A stretch of 64,000 nt of DNA from Neisseriaceae bacterium ESL0693 (GTDB taxonomy: Bacteria > Pseudomonadota > Gammaproteobacteria > Burkholderiales > Neisseriaceae), in NCBI GenBank assembly GCA_029433475.1, contig JAQTIE010000007.1, positions 124,001 through 188,000 on the forward strand, in the 5' to 3' direction. The translations under genes were made by a program, and so were the position numbers. The number at the start of each line of letters is the position of its first letter. The first letter of the stretch is position 1. Below the pieces are notes generated by a model. The model ran no database searches, was not told the DNA's origin, and was given only the letters and a program-made list of their open reading frames with translations. Below, in pieces: positions 51,782 to 61,400 of this stretch.

Positions 51782-53065
51782 ATGAACAAAATAGTTTCAA
51801 AATTACTACTTTCATCATTAGTGACATTGTCTGCACAAGTATTCGCTGAAAGCGGTGCAAATCAGACAAAACCGTGTGGCGCGTTCGTTGGTCAGAATGG
51901 AATACAACTGACAGAACATACGGGGTCACTGGCCGGTTCAGGAACATGTTATGTGGGCATTAAAGATGATATCTTTGATAAAATCAATCAAGATACAAAT
52001 ATTAATAGCAACGCTATCAGTGATCTGAACAATCATCTCAGTGATACTGATAAAAATGTCATTAACAACAGCAATGCTATCAGTGACATGAATGGTCATC
52101 TCAGTAATACTGATAAAAATGTTACAAATAACAGCAATGCCATCAATGATCTGAATAATCATCTCAATAACACTGATAAAAATGTTACTAATAACAGCAA
52201 TGCTATCAGTGACATAAATAGTCATCTTAATGAATCTGATAAAACCTTGGCTGATCACAGTAATGCAATTAATGATCTACATAATGGTGCCGTACTTTAT
52301 GATGGTTCAGACAAAGATCAGGTGACATTCAATCCTGGTGGTGACAATGTGACATTAACAAATGTTGCAAATGGCCAGGTCATTTCGAATTCCAAAGATG
52401 CGATTAACGGTGGTCAATTATGGCAGACAAATCAGCATGTCAATGCAAATAGTAATGCGATCAGCGATCTGAATAATCACATGAGTGATACAGATAAAAA
52501 TGTTGCTGGTAACAGCAATGCTATTAATCATCTTGATAATCGTGTGACACACAATGAGAACACTATTAACAACATCGTGAACGGTAAAGTTGGTCTGGTA
52601 CAGACTGACGGCAAAACTACCACGATTGATAAAGATGGTACTTCTGATACTGTTTCGATAGCAGGCACCGGTGGTAATCGTGTTATCACAGGCGTGGCTC
52701 CAGGTGCTGTCACTGCTGATAGCAATGAGGCGATTAATGGCAGTCAGTTATTTAACATGTATCAGCAGATCAAATTCAGCAACAATCAGCGCTACAATGC
52801 ACTCTCTAATCGTGTTGAACATAATCGCAAAATTGCGGCCAAAGGCATTGCGTCAGCAATGGCAATGCAGATTGATATGCCTGACGAGGTTGGGAGTTTT
52901 GCTGGCGGCGTTGGTCTAGGTACTTATGACGGTGAAACAGCGATGGCACTGGGTACTCATTATTTATCGACCGATGGTAAATACAAATATTCCGCAGCTG
53001 TAAGTTCAAACTTGTCCGGACAAGCCAAAATTGGCGGTAAATTAAGTTTCGGTTTCCGGTTCTGA
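51782..53065 (+). CDS. YadA-like trimeric autotransporter adhesin
   Basis: A 427-residue surface protein: signal peptide (about 1-22), a passenger with four 21-residue repeats from residue 75 ('NSNAISDLNNHLSDTDKNV' type, coiled-coil/stalk-like), and a further copy near residue 222. YadA-type neck motifs follow ('AINGSQLFNMYQQI'), then the C-terminal YadA anchor ('MALGTHYLSTDGKYKYSAA', ending SFGFRF, aromatic last residue as required for BAM). It lies inside the conjugation cluster directly after virB11, so it may help hold mating cells together. Confidence 0.9.
   Translation: MNKIVSKLLLSSLVTLSAQVFAESGANQTKPCGAFVGQNGIQLTEHTGSLAGSGTCYVGIKDDIFDKINQDTNINSNAISDLNNHLSDTDKNVINNSNAISDMNGHLSNTDKNVTNNSNAINDLNNHLNNTDKNVTNNSNAISDINSHLNESDKTLADHSNAINDLHNGAVLYDGSDKDQVTFNPGGDNVTLTNVANGQVISNSKDAINGGQLWQTNQHVNANSNAISDLNNHMSDTDKNVAGNSNAINHLDNRVTHNENTINNIVNGKVGLVQTDGKTTTIDKDGTSDTVSIAGTGGNRVITGVAPGAVTADSNEAINGSQLFNMYQQIKFSNNQRYNALSNRVEHNRKIAAKGIASAMAMQIDMPDEVGSFAGGVGLGTYDGETAMALGTHYLSTDGKYKYSAAVSSNLSGQAKIGGKLSFGFRF
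52004..52276 (+). repeat. 63-bp tandem repeats in the adhesin gene
   Basis: Four 63 bp units (52004-52066, 52067-52129, 52130-52192, 52193-52255) and a partial fifth, plus a separate copy at about 52447-52509. Each keeps the 21-codon frame, so copy number can change without breaking the protein. Confidence 0.9.
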
Positions 53066-53083
53066 TAACTTTTGATAACTTTC

Positions 53084-53112
53084 AAGGCCACTTTTTAGAG
53101 TGGCCTTTTTTT
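53084..53112 (+). terminator. Terminator after the adhesin gene
   Basis: A 9 bp stem AAGGCCACT/AGTGGCCTT (53084-53092, 53099-53107) with a 6-base loop and T7. Confidence 0.9.
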
Positions 53113-53125
53113 AATGGAAATTAAA

Positions 53126-53608
53126 ATGTTCACTAAACAAAAATATCTCGGATTACTAGCAATATTGTTCATTGTACCTTTGGCCAACGCTCATAATCTT
53201 AATTGTAAAGTAGTTAAAATCAGTGATGGTGATACGGTACGTTGTCTTGATCAGTACAATCAGCAACACAGAATAAGATTGGCAGGTATTGATGCACCAG
53301 AAAGCAAACAAGCCTATGGACAGGTTTCCAAACAATCATTAGCAGATATGATTTTTCAGAAACAGGTTAATGTTGATATCACGGGTACTGATCGCTATGG
53401 TCGGAAACTTGGAATTATCTATCTTGGCCAGCGTGATATCAACAGAGAACAGGTAGCGAGAGGAATGGCGTGGTCTTATGTACGTTATCCTCAAAAGGAT
53501 TATGCAAAAGTAGAGGCAAAGGCAAAAAATCAGCGATTAGGGCTATGGCGCGACCAAAACCCCGTTTACCCTGAAACTTATCGACATCAAAAGAAAAATG
53601 GACGGTAA
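53126..53608 (+). CDS. Secreted thermonuclease-family nuclease (SNase)
   Basis: A 160-residue staphylococcal-nuclease-like protein with a signal peptide ending 'PLANA'. Catalytic residues are in place: 'KISDGDTVRC' and 'HRIRLAGIDAPESKQAYGQ' (Arg, Asp, Glu) and 'TGTDRYGRKLGIIYL' (second Arg). It should cut DNA or RNA in the periplasm or outside. I prefer ATG 53126 (with GGAA before it) over ATG 53114. Nucleases of this family recur in conjugative elements, possibly for wall-side DNA clearing. Confidence 0.88.
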   Translation: MFTKQKYLGLLAILFIVPLANAHNLNCKVVKISDGDTVRCLDQYNQQHRIRLAGIDAPESKQAYGQVSKQSLADMIFQKQVNVDITGTDRYGRKLGIIYLGQRDINREQVARGMAWSYVRYPQKDYAKVEAKAKNQRLGLWRDQNPVYPETYRHQKKNGR

Positions 53609-53610
53609 CA

Positions 53611-53949
53611 ATGGACGATATTCAACGTTATCGTCAGATTTTTGACAATCTACCGACTTTCTTTATTGAAAACCAACGGCTCCGATTCGAAGCCGTTTTT
53701 TTTCAAGATAAAGATGGATTAGCAAAACGTGATGGCCAAACCTATCTTTGCGCATTTTCCGGCTGGCTGGCATCAGTAAGGCATGAGGCAGATGAACAGG
53801 CAGCAAGGCGGAAAGAAGTCGTCAAACTGCGCCAGCAAGTCAGAAATTTATTACAAAGAATTGAAGGAACACAGGCAAAAAGCACGGACAAAGATATTGA
53901 TGCGATCAGAAACAACATCATGAACATGATCACTCGTATATCTTGTTGA
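53611..53949 (+). CDS. Small conserved protein of unknown function
   Basis: A 112-residue hydrophilic protein starting 'MDDIQRYRQIFDNLPTFFIE' with a C-terminal coiled-coil-like segment ('EVVKLRQQVRNLLQRIEG'). It starts 2 bp after the nuclease stop, hence co-translated. A terminator-like hairpin (53675-53697 plus T8) lies inside its coding region, encoding 'RLRFEAVFF'. Its 3' end overlaps the minus-strand gene by 20 bp. I do not recognise the family. Confidence 0.6.
   Translation: MDDIQRYRQIFDNLPTFFIENQRLRFEAVFFQDKDGLAKRDGQTYLCAFSGWLASVRHEADEQAARRKEVVKLRQQVRNLLQRIEGTQAKSTDKDIDAIRNNIMNMITRISC
53675..53705 (+). terminator. Terminator-like hairpin within a coding region
   Basis: AACGGCT/AGCCGTT (53675-53681, 53691-53697) followed by TTTTTT. 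It has the same form as the intergenic hairpins of this element but is translated here. Confidence 0.6.
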
Positions 53950-54196
53950 TAATCTGTTTCTTGATTTCAAGCAGATCATCATGAGTGAAAAAATCTTCAT
54001 TATTGATAATTATTTCATGAAGATAAGCCATTTCTTCATCATTCAGTATTCGATCAATACCGGCTAGGTTCATGCACAGTAGTGCCTTCAGTATGTTCTG
54101 GGTTGTATTCAGTTTTTGTTCCAGATAATTGATGCGCTGTATTAATTCGTCATTGGTCTGGATTTTATCACTTGTATTTTCATTTAGAGTAATCAT
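53930..54196 (-). CDS. Small acidic coiled-coil protein (only minus-strand gene of the element)
   Basis: An 88-residue protein starting 'MITLNENTSDKIQTNDELIQ', with a predicted coiled coil ('LIQRINYLEQKLNTTQNIL') and an acidic C-terminal half. It fills the 250 bp between two plus-strand genes, and its composition is protein-like. The start codon (54196-54194) is one base from the SSB start codon on the other strand. Function unknown; a regulator read against the operon is possible. Confidence 0.55.
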   Translation of the reverse strand: MITLNENTSDKIQTNDELIQRINYLEQKLNTTQNILKALLCMNLAGIDRILNDEEMAYLHEIIINNEDFFTHDDLLEIKKQIINKIYE

Positions 54197-54197
54197 T

Positions 54198-54527
54198 ATG
54201 AATCCATTTTTGAACAGTATAGAAATCATTGGTAATGTCGGTAAAAAGCCAATTTTGCGACATCTTAGTGAAAATGTACAAACAACACGTTTAAGCATTG
54301 CAGTTACAGATAAATATCAAGATAAAGAACGTACCGAGTGGTTCCCAGCAATATTGTATGGCAAACAGGCAGTGATGGCATGTCTACATCTTAACCCTGG
54401 TGACAGTGTTTTGGTGCGTGGTGCAATGCATTCTCGCAAATATGAGCAAGACGGTATTCAACGCATGATCTGGGAAATATACGTTGATAAATTAGTTATT
54501 CTGATCAGTTCAAAAAAGGAAATCTAA
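54198..54527 (+). CDS. ssb: Single-stranded DNA-binding protein (element-encoded)
   Basis: A 109-residue OB-fold protein: 'SIEIIGNVGKKPILRHLSEN', 'TTRLSIAVTDKY', 'TEWFPAILYGKQA' and 'VLVRGAMHSRKYEQDGIQRM' are SSB features. The acidic C-terminal tail (DDDIPF-type) that recruits partners in chromosomal SSB is absent; it ends 'SSKKEI'. It probably coats transferred single strands. rdgC follows without a gap. Confidence 0.85.
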   Translation: MNPFLNSIEIIGNVGKKPILRHLSENVQTTRLSIAVTDKYQDKERTEWFPAILYGKQAVMACLHLNPGDSVLVRGAMHSRKYEQDGIQRMIWEIYVDKLVILISSKKEI

Positions 54528-55427
54528 ATGTGGTTTAAAAACTTAATTGTGTATCGTCTATCGAATATTGACGGTTTAACAAATGACAAGCTTGCTGCCG
54601 CATTGGCCGCTTTTTCTTTTAGTCCGTGTACTGATTTAAGCTGGAATAGTACCGGTTTTACTGCTCCGGTGGATTTTAATCCGGACATGTTGTTTGCAAC
54701 AGAAAACGCCTGGCGCATTGCGTTAAAAACCGAAAGTAAGGTGTTGCCCAATTCTGTCATTCAAAACCTTCTGACTGAGAAAGTCCAGAATATCCGTGAA
54801 GTCGAAAGACGATCTGTTAGCAGAAAGGAAAAAAGCACACTGAAGGAAAACATCATTGATGATTTACTGCCACGGGCATTCACCAAAAGCCGAAAAACTG
54901 AAGCCATTCTGAACTTGAATCAGGGTTTATTACTGGTGAATGAAGCTAATGCCAATCGGGCGGAAATGCTGCTGACAAAACTTAGAAAATCGCTGGGCGG
55001 CCTAGAAGCACACCGGCCGCGAACTCAAAACACCCTTTGTAATCTGATGACACACTGGCTTTTACAAGGACATGCGGCTGGCCAGTTTGCATTAGATCGT
55101 GATTGTGAACTGAAAGGCTTTGGCGATTCTGCACCGGTCGTGCGCATCAATCGCCAGAACCTGACCGCAGAAGAGATTATTTCACTGGTTAAAAATGAAA
55201 AGATGGTTACTCAGCTCGGTCTGTGCTGGCAGAATCGTGTGCGGTTTATTTTAACGCAGGATTTCACCCTGAAGCAGATTCAGTTTCTGGGTGTGGTACA
55301 GGAAGAAAGAGGTCAAGCTGAAGATATGGAGAGCATGATGTTTGTTTCTCAATCACTGATGACAGAAGTGCTATGCAACATGCTTGAAGAACTAGTGAAA
55401 CTACTCGGAGGTTTTAAAAATGGATAA
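54528..55427 (+). CDS. rdgC: Recombination-associated protein RdgC
   Basis: A 299-residue RdgC, a ring-shaped DNA-binding protein that limits RecA access. 'MWFKNLIVYRL' at the start, 'LPNSVIQNLLTEKVQNIREV' and 'RVRFILTQDFTLKQIQFLGV'-like segments match the family. It follows ssb directly and overlaps the next gene by 8 bp. Chromosomes of Neisseria also carry rdgC; here it is on the mobile element, probably to shield incoming DNA from host recombination. Confidence 0.92.
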   Translation: MWFKNLIVYRLSNIDGLTNDKLAAALAAFSFSPCTDLSWNSTGFTAPVDFNPDMLFATENAWRIALKTESKVLPNSVIQNLLTEKVQNIREVERRSVSRKEKSTLKENIIDDLLPRAFTKSRKTEAILNLNQGLLLVNEANANRAEMLLTKLRKSLGGLEAHRPRTQNTLCNLMTHWLLQGHAAGQFALDRDCELKGFGDSAPVVRINRQNLTAEEIISLVKNEKMVTQLGLCWQNRVRFILTQDFTLKQIQFLGVVQEERGQAEDMESMMFVSQSLMTEVLCNMLEELVKLLGGFKNG

Positions 55428-56124
55428 GAAAAAAGCAATTGAAAAAATTAAAAAATGTCTGCGTTTAGCTAAGTCAGCAAATGAATTTGAAGCGGCACAA
55501 GCACTCAAACATGCGCAATCCCTGATGTATGAATACCAGATCAATGATTTTGATGTTGAAATGGCTGATGTGATGGAAACCGGTGTCAGAATTCCTAAAT
55601 CTTATTCTACTTGGCAGCATATTTTGTTTACAGTTTGCAAACGAGCTTTCGGGTGTGACGGTTATATTTTAGAAAATTATGATATAAACCAAGGAAAAAC
55701 ACTGACATATTATAAATTCTATGGAGTAGCCCCAAAACCAGAATTGGCAGCTTATGCTTATAATGTACTGATACGTCAGTTGCGTACTGCTCGCCGTCAT
55801 TATCTTGCTACTACTTTGAAGCGCGTCAAAATAGCTAAAAACAGAGCCTTTCGAGCCGATCAATTTTGTCTAGGTTGGATTAGTGCAGTGGATAATAAAA
55901 TTAATGCTTTTGCGGGAACCGAAAAAGAGCAGGCAAAACTTAATGCTTACAAAAAAAATTTGGGTAAGATGACCAGTGTGGCACCACGCTCTGTAACGGT
56001 AAAAAATCAGGTCATCAGACAAGCATATCATGATGAAAATAATGGTTATGACCAGGGCAAACATGCACAACTTAATCACGCCATGCCTGGTGGTGAACAG
56101 TACAAAATGCTTGAACAGACCTAA
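55420..56124 (+). CDS. DUF2786-domain protein
   Basis: A 234-residue basic protein with the N-terminal DUF2786 helix ('AIEKIKKCLRLAKSANEFEA', 'AQALKHAQSLMYEYQINDFD') and a longer helical C-terminal region. The family is common in phages and conjugative elements; its function is unknown. It overlaps rdgC by 8 bp and is followed by a terminator hairpin. Nucleic-acid binding is plausible from charge only. Confidence 0.8.
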   Translation: MDKKKAIEKIKKCLRLAKSANEFEAAQALKHAQSLMYEYQINDFDVEMADVMETGVRIPKSYSTWQHILFTVCKRAFGCDGYILENYDINQGKTLTYYKFYGVAPKPELAAYAYNVLIRQLRTARRHYLATTLKRVKIAKNRAFRADQFCLGWISAVDNKINAFAGTEKEQAKLNAYKKNLGKMTSVAPRSVTVKNQVIRQAYHDENNGYDQGKHAQLNHAMPGGEQYKMLEQT

Positions 56125-56145
56125 CCTGCCCCTCTTTTTTAATAT

Positions 56146-56174
56146 TGGCCAGCCTTTAATGTGCTGGCCATTTT
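56146..56174 (+). terminator. Terminator after the DUF2786 gene
   Basis: An 8 bp stem TGGCCAGC/GCTGGCCA (56146-56153, 56163-56170) with a 9-base loop, then TTTT. Confidence 0.75.
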
Positions 56175-56225
56175 CATTCCTTTGCTGACAATTCCTTTTA
56201 TTTAATCCCCTTTGACCCGCCTCAT

Positions 56226-56405
56226 TTGGTATATACCGGCAAAGATTCCTGGCTGGCCAAAAAATACGATCAACTGAATAAGTCATGGAAGGAAGATCAA
56301 ATCAAAGTTAAAACCATACTTGCACTGACAGAGCAGCAACCCGTTTTCGGACATACAACTAATCGCTGTAAAACAACGCATTGGTTTACTTTCATGAAGG
56401 CATAA
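56226..56405 (+). pseudogene. Open fragment before virD4
   Basis: A frame open from 56163 to TAA 56403-56405, without a good start (TTG 56226 at best). It reads protein-like: 'YTGKDSWLAKKYDQLNKSWK' then 'TILALTEQQPVFGHTTN'. It ends 1 bp before the virD4 start. It may be the end of a gene whose front was deleted, or a small TTG-started gene coupled to virD4. Confidence 0.35.
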
Positions 56406-56406
56406 T

Positions 56407-58401
56407 ATGAAAAAATTCGCCACTACTTTGCTTTTTTTGCTGATCGCATGCACCATTCTTGGCGTGATTGGCCAGTTTGTCGGCAGTCTTATTATGATCC
56501 AGCTGGCTCATCTGGATTTATCACCATCACTGACATTGCTATACAAAGTCTACAAAATGGGCGAACACATTCCGCCTAAGCTTGTTACTCCTTTTAAAAT
56601 TGGAGCCGGTGTTGCCCTGATGCTGACATTTATACCAATCCCGATGGTTATTGTTGCAGCTCTGACTAAACAGAAACGGCAACTGCATGGCTCAGCCCGC
56701 TTTGCCAATCGTCTGGAAATCAACCAGACAGGACTGTTGAAGAAAGAATTCACGTCTAAAGATTATCCTGACCTTCTTCTGGGCAAAGTCGGCAAACAAT
56801 TTCTGAGATGGTCGAGCAATACTTTTCTCTATCTTGCAGCGCCGACACGTTCCGGTAAAGGCGTGGGCATTGTGATTCCAAATTGTCTACATTACAGAGG
56901 CAGCTTGGTGGTGTATGACCCAAAGCTAGAAAACTTTCTTATCACTGCTGGTTTCAGAAGAGACAAACTAAAACAGCAAGTATTCTTGTTTAATCCCGCT
57001 GGGCAGATGCCGGAACACGCGGTCAATCCCAATGCACCGCTGGTCTCTCACAAGTGGAACCCAGTGACGTATATCAGGCGTAATTACCAGTATATGTATA
57101 AAGATATTATGAAAATGGCCACTATATTGATTCCACGTTCTGAGAAAGACAGCGGCTCCAGTACCTTCTTCACAGAATCGGCACAAAAACTATTTACAGG
57201 GTTGATGCTGTATATGTTAGAAACCGAAAAGGAACGTGATTTGGCTGATTCGAAACAAAAAAGTACCCTAGCAAATCTGTTTCGCTTAACAGCACCGGTT
57301 ACAGGACAAACACTGGCAGAATGGATAAAAGAAGAAATTGAACTGCGTGATCAGCAAGAGCATACACAATTAAGCAGTAACTGCAAAACGCTGTTATATG
57401 GTTTTGCAAATGGCAATGCCAAAACCGGTGCAGATATTTTGGCAACACTCACTGCACCGCTGGGCGTGTTTCTTGACCCTGTTGTAGAAGCGGCTACCAG
57501 TGGTGATGACTTTTTACTTACAGATTTAAGAAAAAAACGCATGACAATTTATCTTGGCATTATTCCAACAGACAGTGATCCCTTTGCACGTCTGACAAAT
57601 CTGTTTTTCTCACAACTTGTAACGGTAAATATCCAGCAGGGTTTACCTGAAAACAACCCAACCCTGAAATATCAATGTCTATTACTGATGGACGAATTCA
57701 CAGCTTTAGGAGCAATTCCCGCAATTTTGCATGGGGTAGCTTATATTGCTGGTTATGGTCTGCGATTACTGATCATTATTCAGTCACCATCCCAAGTAAC
57801 ACAAATTTATGGCAAAGAAGCAACGCGTACTTTCTTTACAAATTTCTCTGCGCACATTGTGTTTACACCGCAAGACGATACTGACGCGAAAGAATACAGT
57901 GAAATGATCGGTTATGAGACGTTTAAAGCAAGGTCTGTCTCACGTTCTTCCGGCCGTACATCAAGCAACAGCAGAAGTGATTCAGATCAGCGCCGTGCAG
58001 TTATGCTACCGCAGGAATTAAGACTGATGCCACAGTCCGACAGCATTATCAGCCTTAACAATACCCGTCCAATTTATGCAAAAAAAATTATGTACTGGCA
58101 AGATGAGATTTTCATCAAACGAGCTAATCTGCCCTTCCCTATTGTGCCAGCACTAACCATTAGTGATGGTAAACGCAGGATAAGTACAAAAACTCAGATT
58201 GCACAATACATCAGTGCTGAAGAAATGCCAGGCACTGATTTCAGAGATTGCACCAATGCAGGTGAGATTGCTACAAAACTCCTTGCACAACTCATCACAC
58301 CCGACAGTTCAAAAGAGTACATAGAGCAATTAAGTTATTTTGTTAATCAGAATCTTGGCATTGAATCCATGCCGATTCTGAAATCATTGCTGGCTAATTA
58401 A
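56407..58401 (+). CDS. virD4: VirD4-like coupling protein (TraG family)
   Basis: The type IV coupling protein brings the relaxase-DNA complex to the channel. The 664 residues have two N-terminal membrane segments (about 5-28 and 65-90), Walker A 'APTRSGKGVGIVIPN' (from about 144) and Walker B 'LLLMDEFTALGAIP' (about 424-437). The C-terminal ATPase tail ends 'LGIESMPILKSLLAN'. It is placed away from virB1-11, next to the DNA-processing genes, as is common in P-type elements. Confidence 0.96.
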   Translation: MKKFATTLLFLLIACTILGVIGQFVGSLIMIQLAHLDLSPSLTLLYKVYKMGEHIPPKLVTPFKIGAGVALMLTFIPIPMVIVAALTKQKRQLHGSARFANRLEINQTGLLKKEFTSKDYPDLLLGKVGKQFLRWSSNTFLYLAAPTRSGKGVGIVIPNCLHYRGSLVVYDPKLENFLITAGFRRDKLKQQVFLFNPAGQMPEHAVNPNAPLVSHKWNPVTYIRRNYQYMYKDIMKMATILIPRSEKDSGSSTFFTESAQKLFTGLMLYMLETEKERDLADSKQKSTLANLFRLTAPVTGQTLAEWIKEEIELRDQQEHTQLSSNCKTLLYGFANGNAKTGADILATLTAPLGVFLDPVVEAATSGDDFLLTDLRKKRMTIYLGIIPTDSDPFARLTNLFFSQLVTVNIQQGLPENNPTLKYQCLLLMDEFTALGAIPAILHGVAYIAGYGLRLLIIIQSPSQVTQIYGKEATRTFFTNFSAHIVFTPQDDTDAKEYSEMIGYETFKARSVSRSSGRTSSNSRSDSDQRRAVMLPQELRLMPQSDSIISLNNTRPIYAKKIMYWQDEIFIKRANLPFPIVPALTISDGKRRISTKTQIAQYISAEEMPGTDFRDCTNAGEIATKLLAQLITPDSSKEYIEQLSYFVNQNLGIESMPILKSLLAN

Positions 58402-58416
58402 ACATTTTTTCAACCG

Positions 58417-58440
58417 CCGGCCATGAGCCGGTTTTTTATT
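58417..58440 (+). terminator. Terminator after virD4
   Basis: A 5 bp GC stem CCGGC/GCCGG (58417-58421, 58427-58431), then TTTTTTATT. The next gene's start codon is 13 bp further. Confidence 0.75.
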
Positions 58441-58452
58441 GGTGAGCATACT

Positions 58453-61400
58453 ATGAGTGATATAGATGAAATTCGTGCAGCACTAAATTTTATTGATCCA
58501 CACGATAGAGATATGTGGATAAAAATGGGTGCCGCAGTTAAAGATGAATTAGGAGAATCAGGTTTTGATGTCTGGGATAACTGGTCGCAGCAGTCAGATA
58601 ACTACAAACCGCGTGATGCAAAAAGTGCCTGGAAAAGTCTTAAAGCCGGCCATATACGCATCGGAACATTGTTTTATGAAGCAAAGCAGGCAGGTTACAA
58701 GCCTAGTAAGCCGTATACTCCTCCTTCCACAGATGAGCTTGCTAGACGAGCAAAAGACGCGGAACAGCGTCGTCTAGCTGAAGAAAAGGCAACTGCCAGG
58801 GCACAACAAAGAGCTCAGCGCACTGCACAAAATATCTGGCGACACAATAAAGACAATAAGGCATCAGCACAACACCCATATTTAGTGAAAAAAGGTATTA
58901 CTAATCACTATATTTTTGGCCAAATTAGACAAAATAACTATAAAGGTACAAATAATCTTCTGATTCCAGTTTTGCACAATAAACAGATTGTCTCAATGCA
59001 ATTTATTGATGAGGCCGGTAGTAAACGCTTTCTGAATGGCGGCAGAATGCAAGGCAGTTATACATTCATTGGTGACACTTCACGCATGAATCAGGGCATA
59101 ATAATTGCAGAAGGTGTTGCGACCGCTGCCAGCCTCTACCAAGCAACTGGTTTACCTGTGGTGGTGGCATTCAATGCAGGCAATCTCAAAGCTGTAGCCG
59201 AAAAAATGCAACAGTCCATGTCTGCCGATGTGCCGGTTATTATTGCGGCCGACAATGACGTTTCTCAAACTGGTATCAACAAAGCTAAAGCAGCAGCTGA
59301 GGTTTTTGGCCAACGTGCTACAGTCATCATGCCAGAATTCACACCGGAACAGATTCAGCAACATCAGCAACAATCAGGTCAGGATTTATTACCGTCAGAT
59401 TTTAATGATTTACAGCAACTTGCAGGACTGGAAGCCGTGCGACAAGCCATTGGTCTGACTTACCAGGAGGAACCAGAACAGACACCTGAAAATATAGAGA
59501 TAGAACCAGAATGGCAAAAACCCGATCGCACACCGTGGGGAGACTTCCCACCAGTCATTCGCAATGGCAATATGGGCGAACTGAAGAATGAGCCGGAATA
59601 CCGGGCAGCCAAGGGTGGTGATGTCCTAGCTGCTGCCCACCTGATTAGTAAACTGATTAATGATCATACTGCTGAAGCAATCCAGCACATGATCGGTGAA
59701 CATAAGCCTTATATTGTCCCTGTTCAGGCAGAAGAAGCAACAGGCAAAAATAAAATTCCTCTGGCAATGGCCAATGCTTTTAGCCAGAAATTGGGATTAC
59801 CGATTGACTATGATATCTGGCAGGCAAATAAAGTCAGTCGAACTGGAGCCGGTATAGATCATCGCCTTGCTTTTCAACCCAAATTTAATGGTAAGGTTGA
59901 AGCAGGACGAGAATATATCCTTATGGACGATACCTTGTCAGTTGGAAGTACTATTGCCAATCTGAAAGGCTATATCGAAACTCATGGTGGCAAAGTATTG
60001 GGCGCAGCAGTGATGACCGCCCATGAAGGCTCCTTGAATATTGTTATTAAACCTACTATGATTCAGGCTATTAACCGTAAGCACGGTGACGGTATGGATA
60101 AACTATGGAAGGAAGAATTTGGTTATGGCATTGATAAACTCACTCAAGGCGAAGCAGGACATCTCAGAGCGGCCAAGAATGTTGACGCCATCAGAACAAG
60201 AATCTCTGCGGCAAGAAATGAAACGCGACCTGGAATGGCTGCAACAGAACTACCCAAAATACAGTCGGCTCAACCAGCAAAAGAAATAACCCCTGAAGCC
60301 ACCGAACCGGTGGCTTCTTCTTTGGTTGAGCCGCCCCTTCAACAATCCCCAACCACTACCGCCGAACCGGCGGTTTTTTTACGTCCGGAGCAAACCAATA
60401 TGTCAACTGATATGTCAACTGAAACTGAAATTATCAACAGCATTGAATTGAACGAACAGAAACCGGAATGGGTGCATGAACCAGACCCATTTTTTGAACA
60501 ACGTGATGAGCCTGCTTTCTATGCTGACTTGTCTGCTGAATCATACTATGCCTCACCTGAACCTTTTAATACACAAGATAAGCAAGTGCAAACCAATGCT
60601 GAAGCTAAACCGGAACTAAAACCTGAAGCAGAACCGGCAGAAGCCAAACCAGTAACTACGTCTAAAAAGGTAGTCCAACAGGAAGATAATCCAGCACATC
60701 AAACAGAGCCAGTCACCCCTACAGGCAACGAGCCTGAAGCGGAGCAATCAGAAACAAACCAACCTGAACCCGACCAAACTACCGAACCTGAAGCGTCAGA
60801 AAACCAGGAAAGAAAACCAATCACTGATTTACATTATGACACACCACAACATCTGATCGATCGCTACATTGTCGCTGATGGCAAGTATCTGTCGGCCGCG
60901 AACGGTACTACTGTACTGTTTGAAGACAAAGGTAAAAAACTGACTACTGCTAAAACAGATATGCAAACTGTGCGCGATATGCTTGAAGTAGCGAAAGCAA
61001 AAAACTGGGACAGCATCAAATTGTCCGGCACACCTGAATTCAAAGCAATGATGTATGTAGCGGCTGAAAGCCAGGGCATTCGCACCAGCGGTTATAAACC
61101 GACCGCGGCTGATCTTGCCATTGTTGAAAAACTGCGTGGTGAACAGGCATTAAACAGCATTGAAGCCATAACTCCTAAACTGGAACAAACACAAAAGCAA
61201 CAACCACAACCGGCACAGGCTAAGGCAACCAGTACAAAACAGGATGGACAGCCAGCACAGAACAAAAATCCTTCAGGTGAACGCATCGTTGCTCATGCCA
61301 GTGCAAGCTATAAGCACAATCCGAAAAGTCAAGAAAGCTACTATATTACTTTAGAGAATAACGGCCATCAGCGAACAGTCTGGGGCATTGGATTGGCAGA

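Noticed and set aside
52004-52509. Regular 63-bp repeats resembling an array
   Set aside because: They have no spacers, keep an open 21-codon frame and encode the adhesin stalk, so they are coding repeats and not CRISPR. I saw no CRISPR array in the window.
55870-56286. A 138-codon minus-strand frame
   Set aside because: Most of it is antisense to the DUF2786 gene and it crosses a terminator; it has no ribosome site or recognisable motif.
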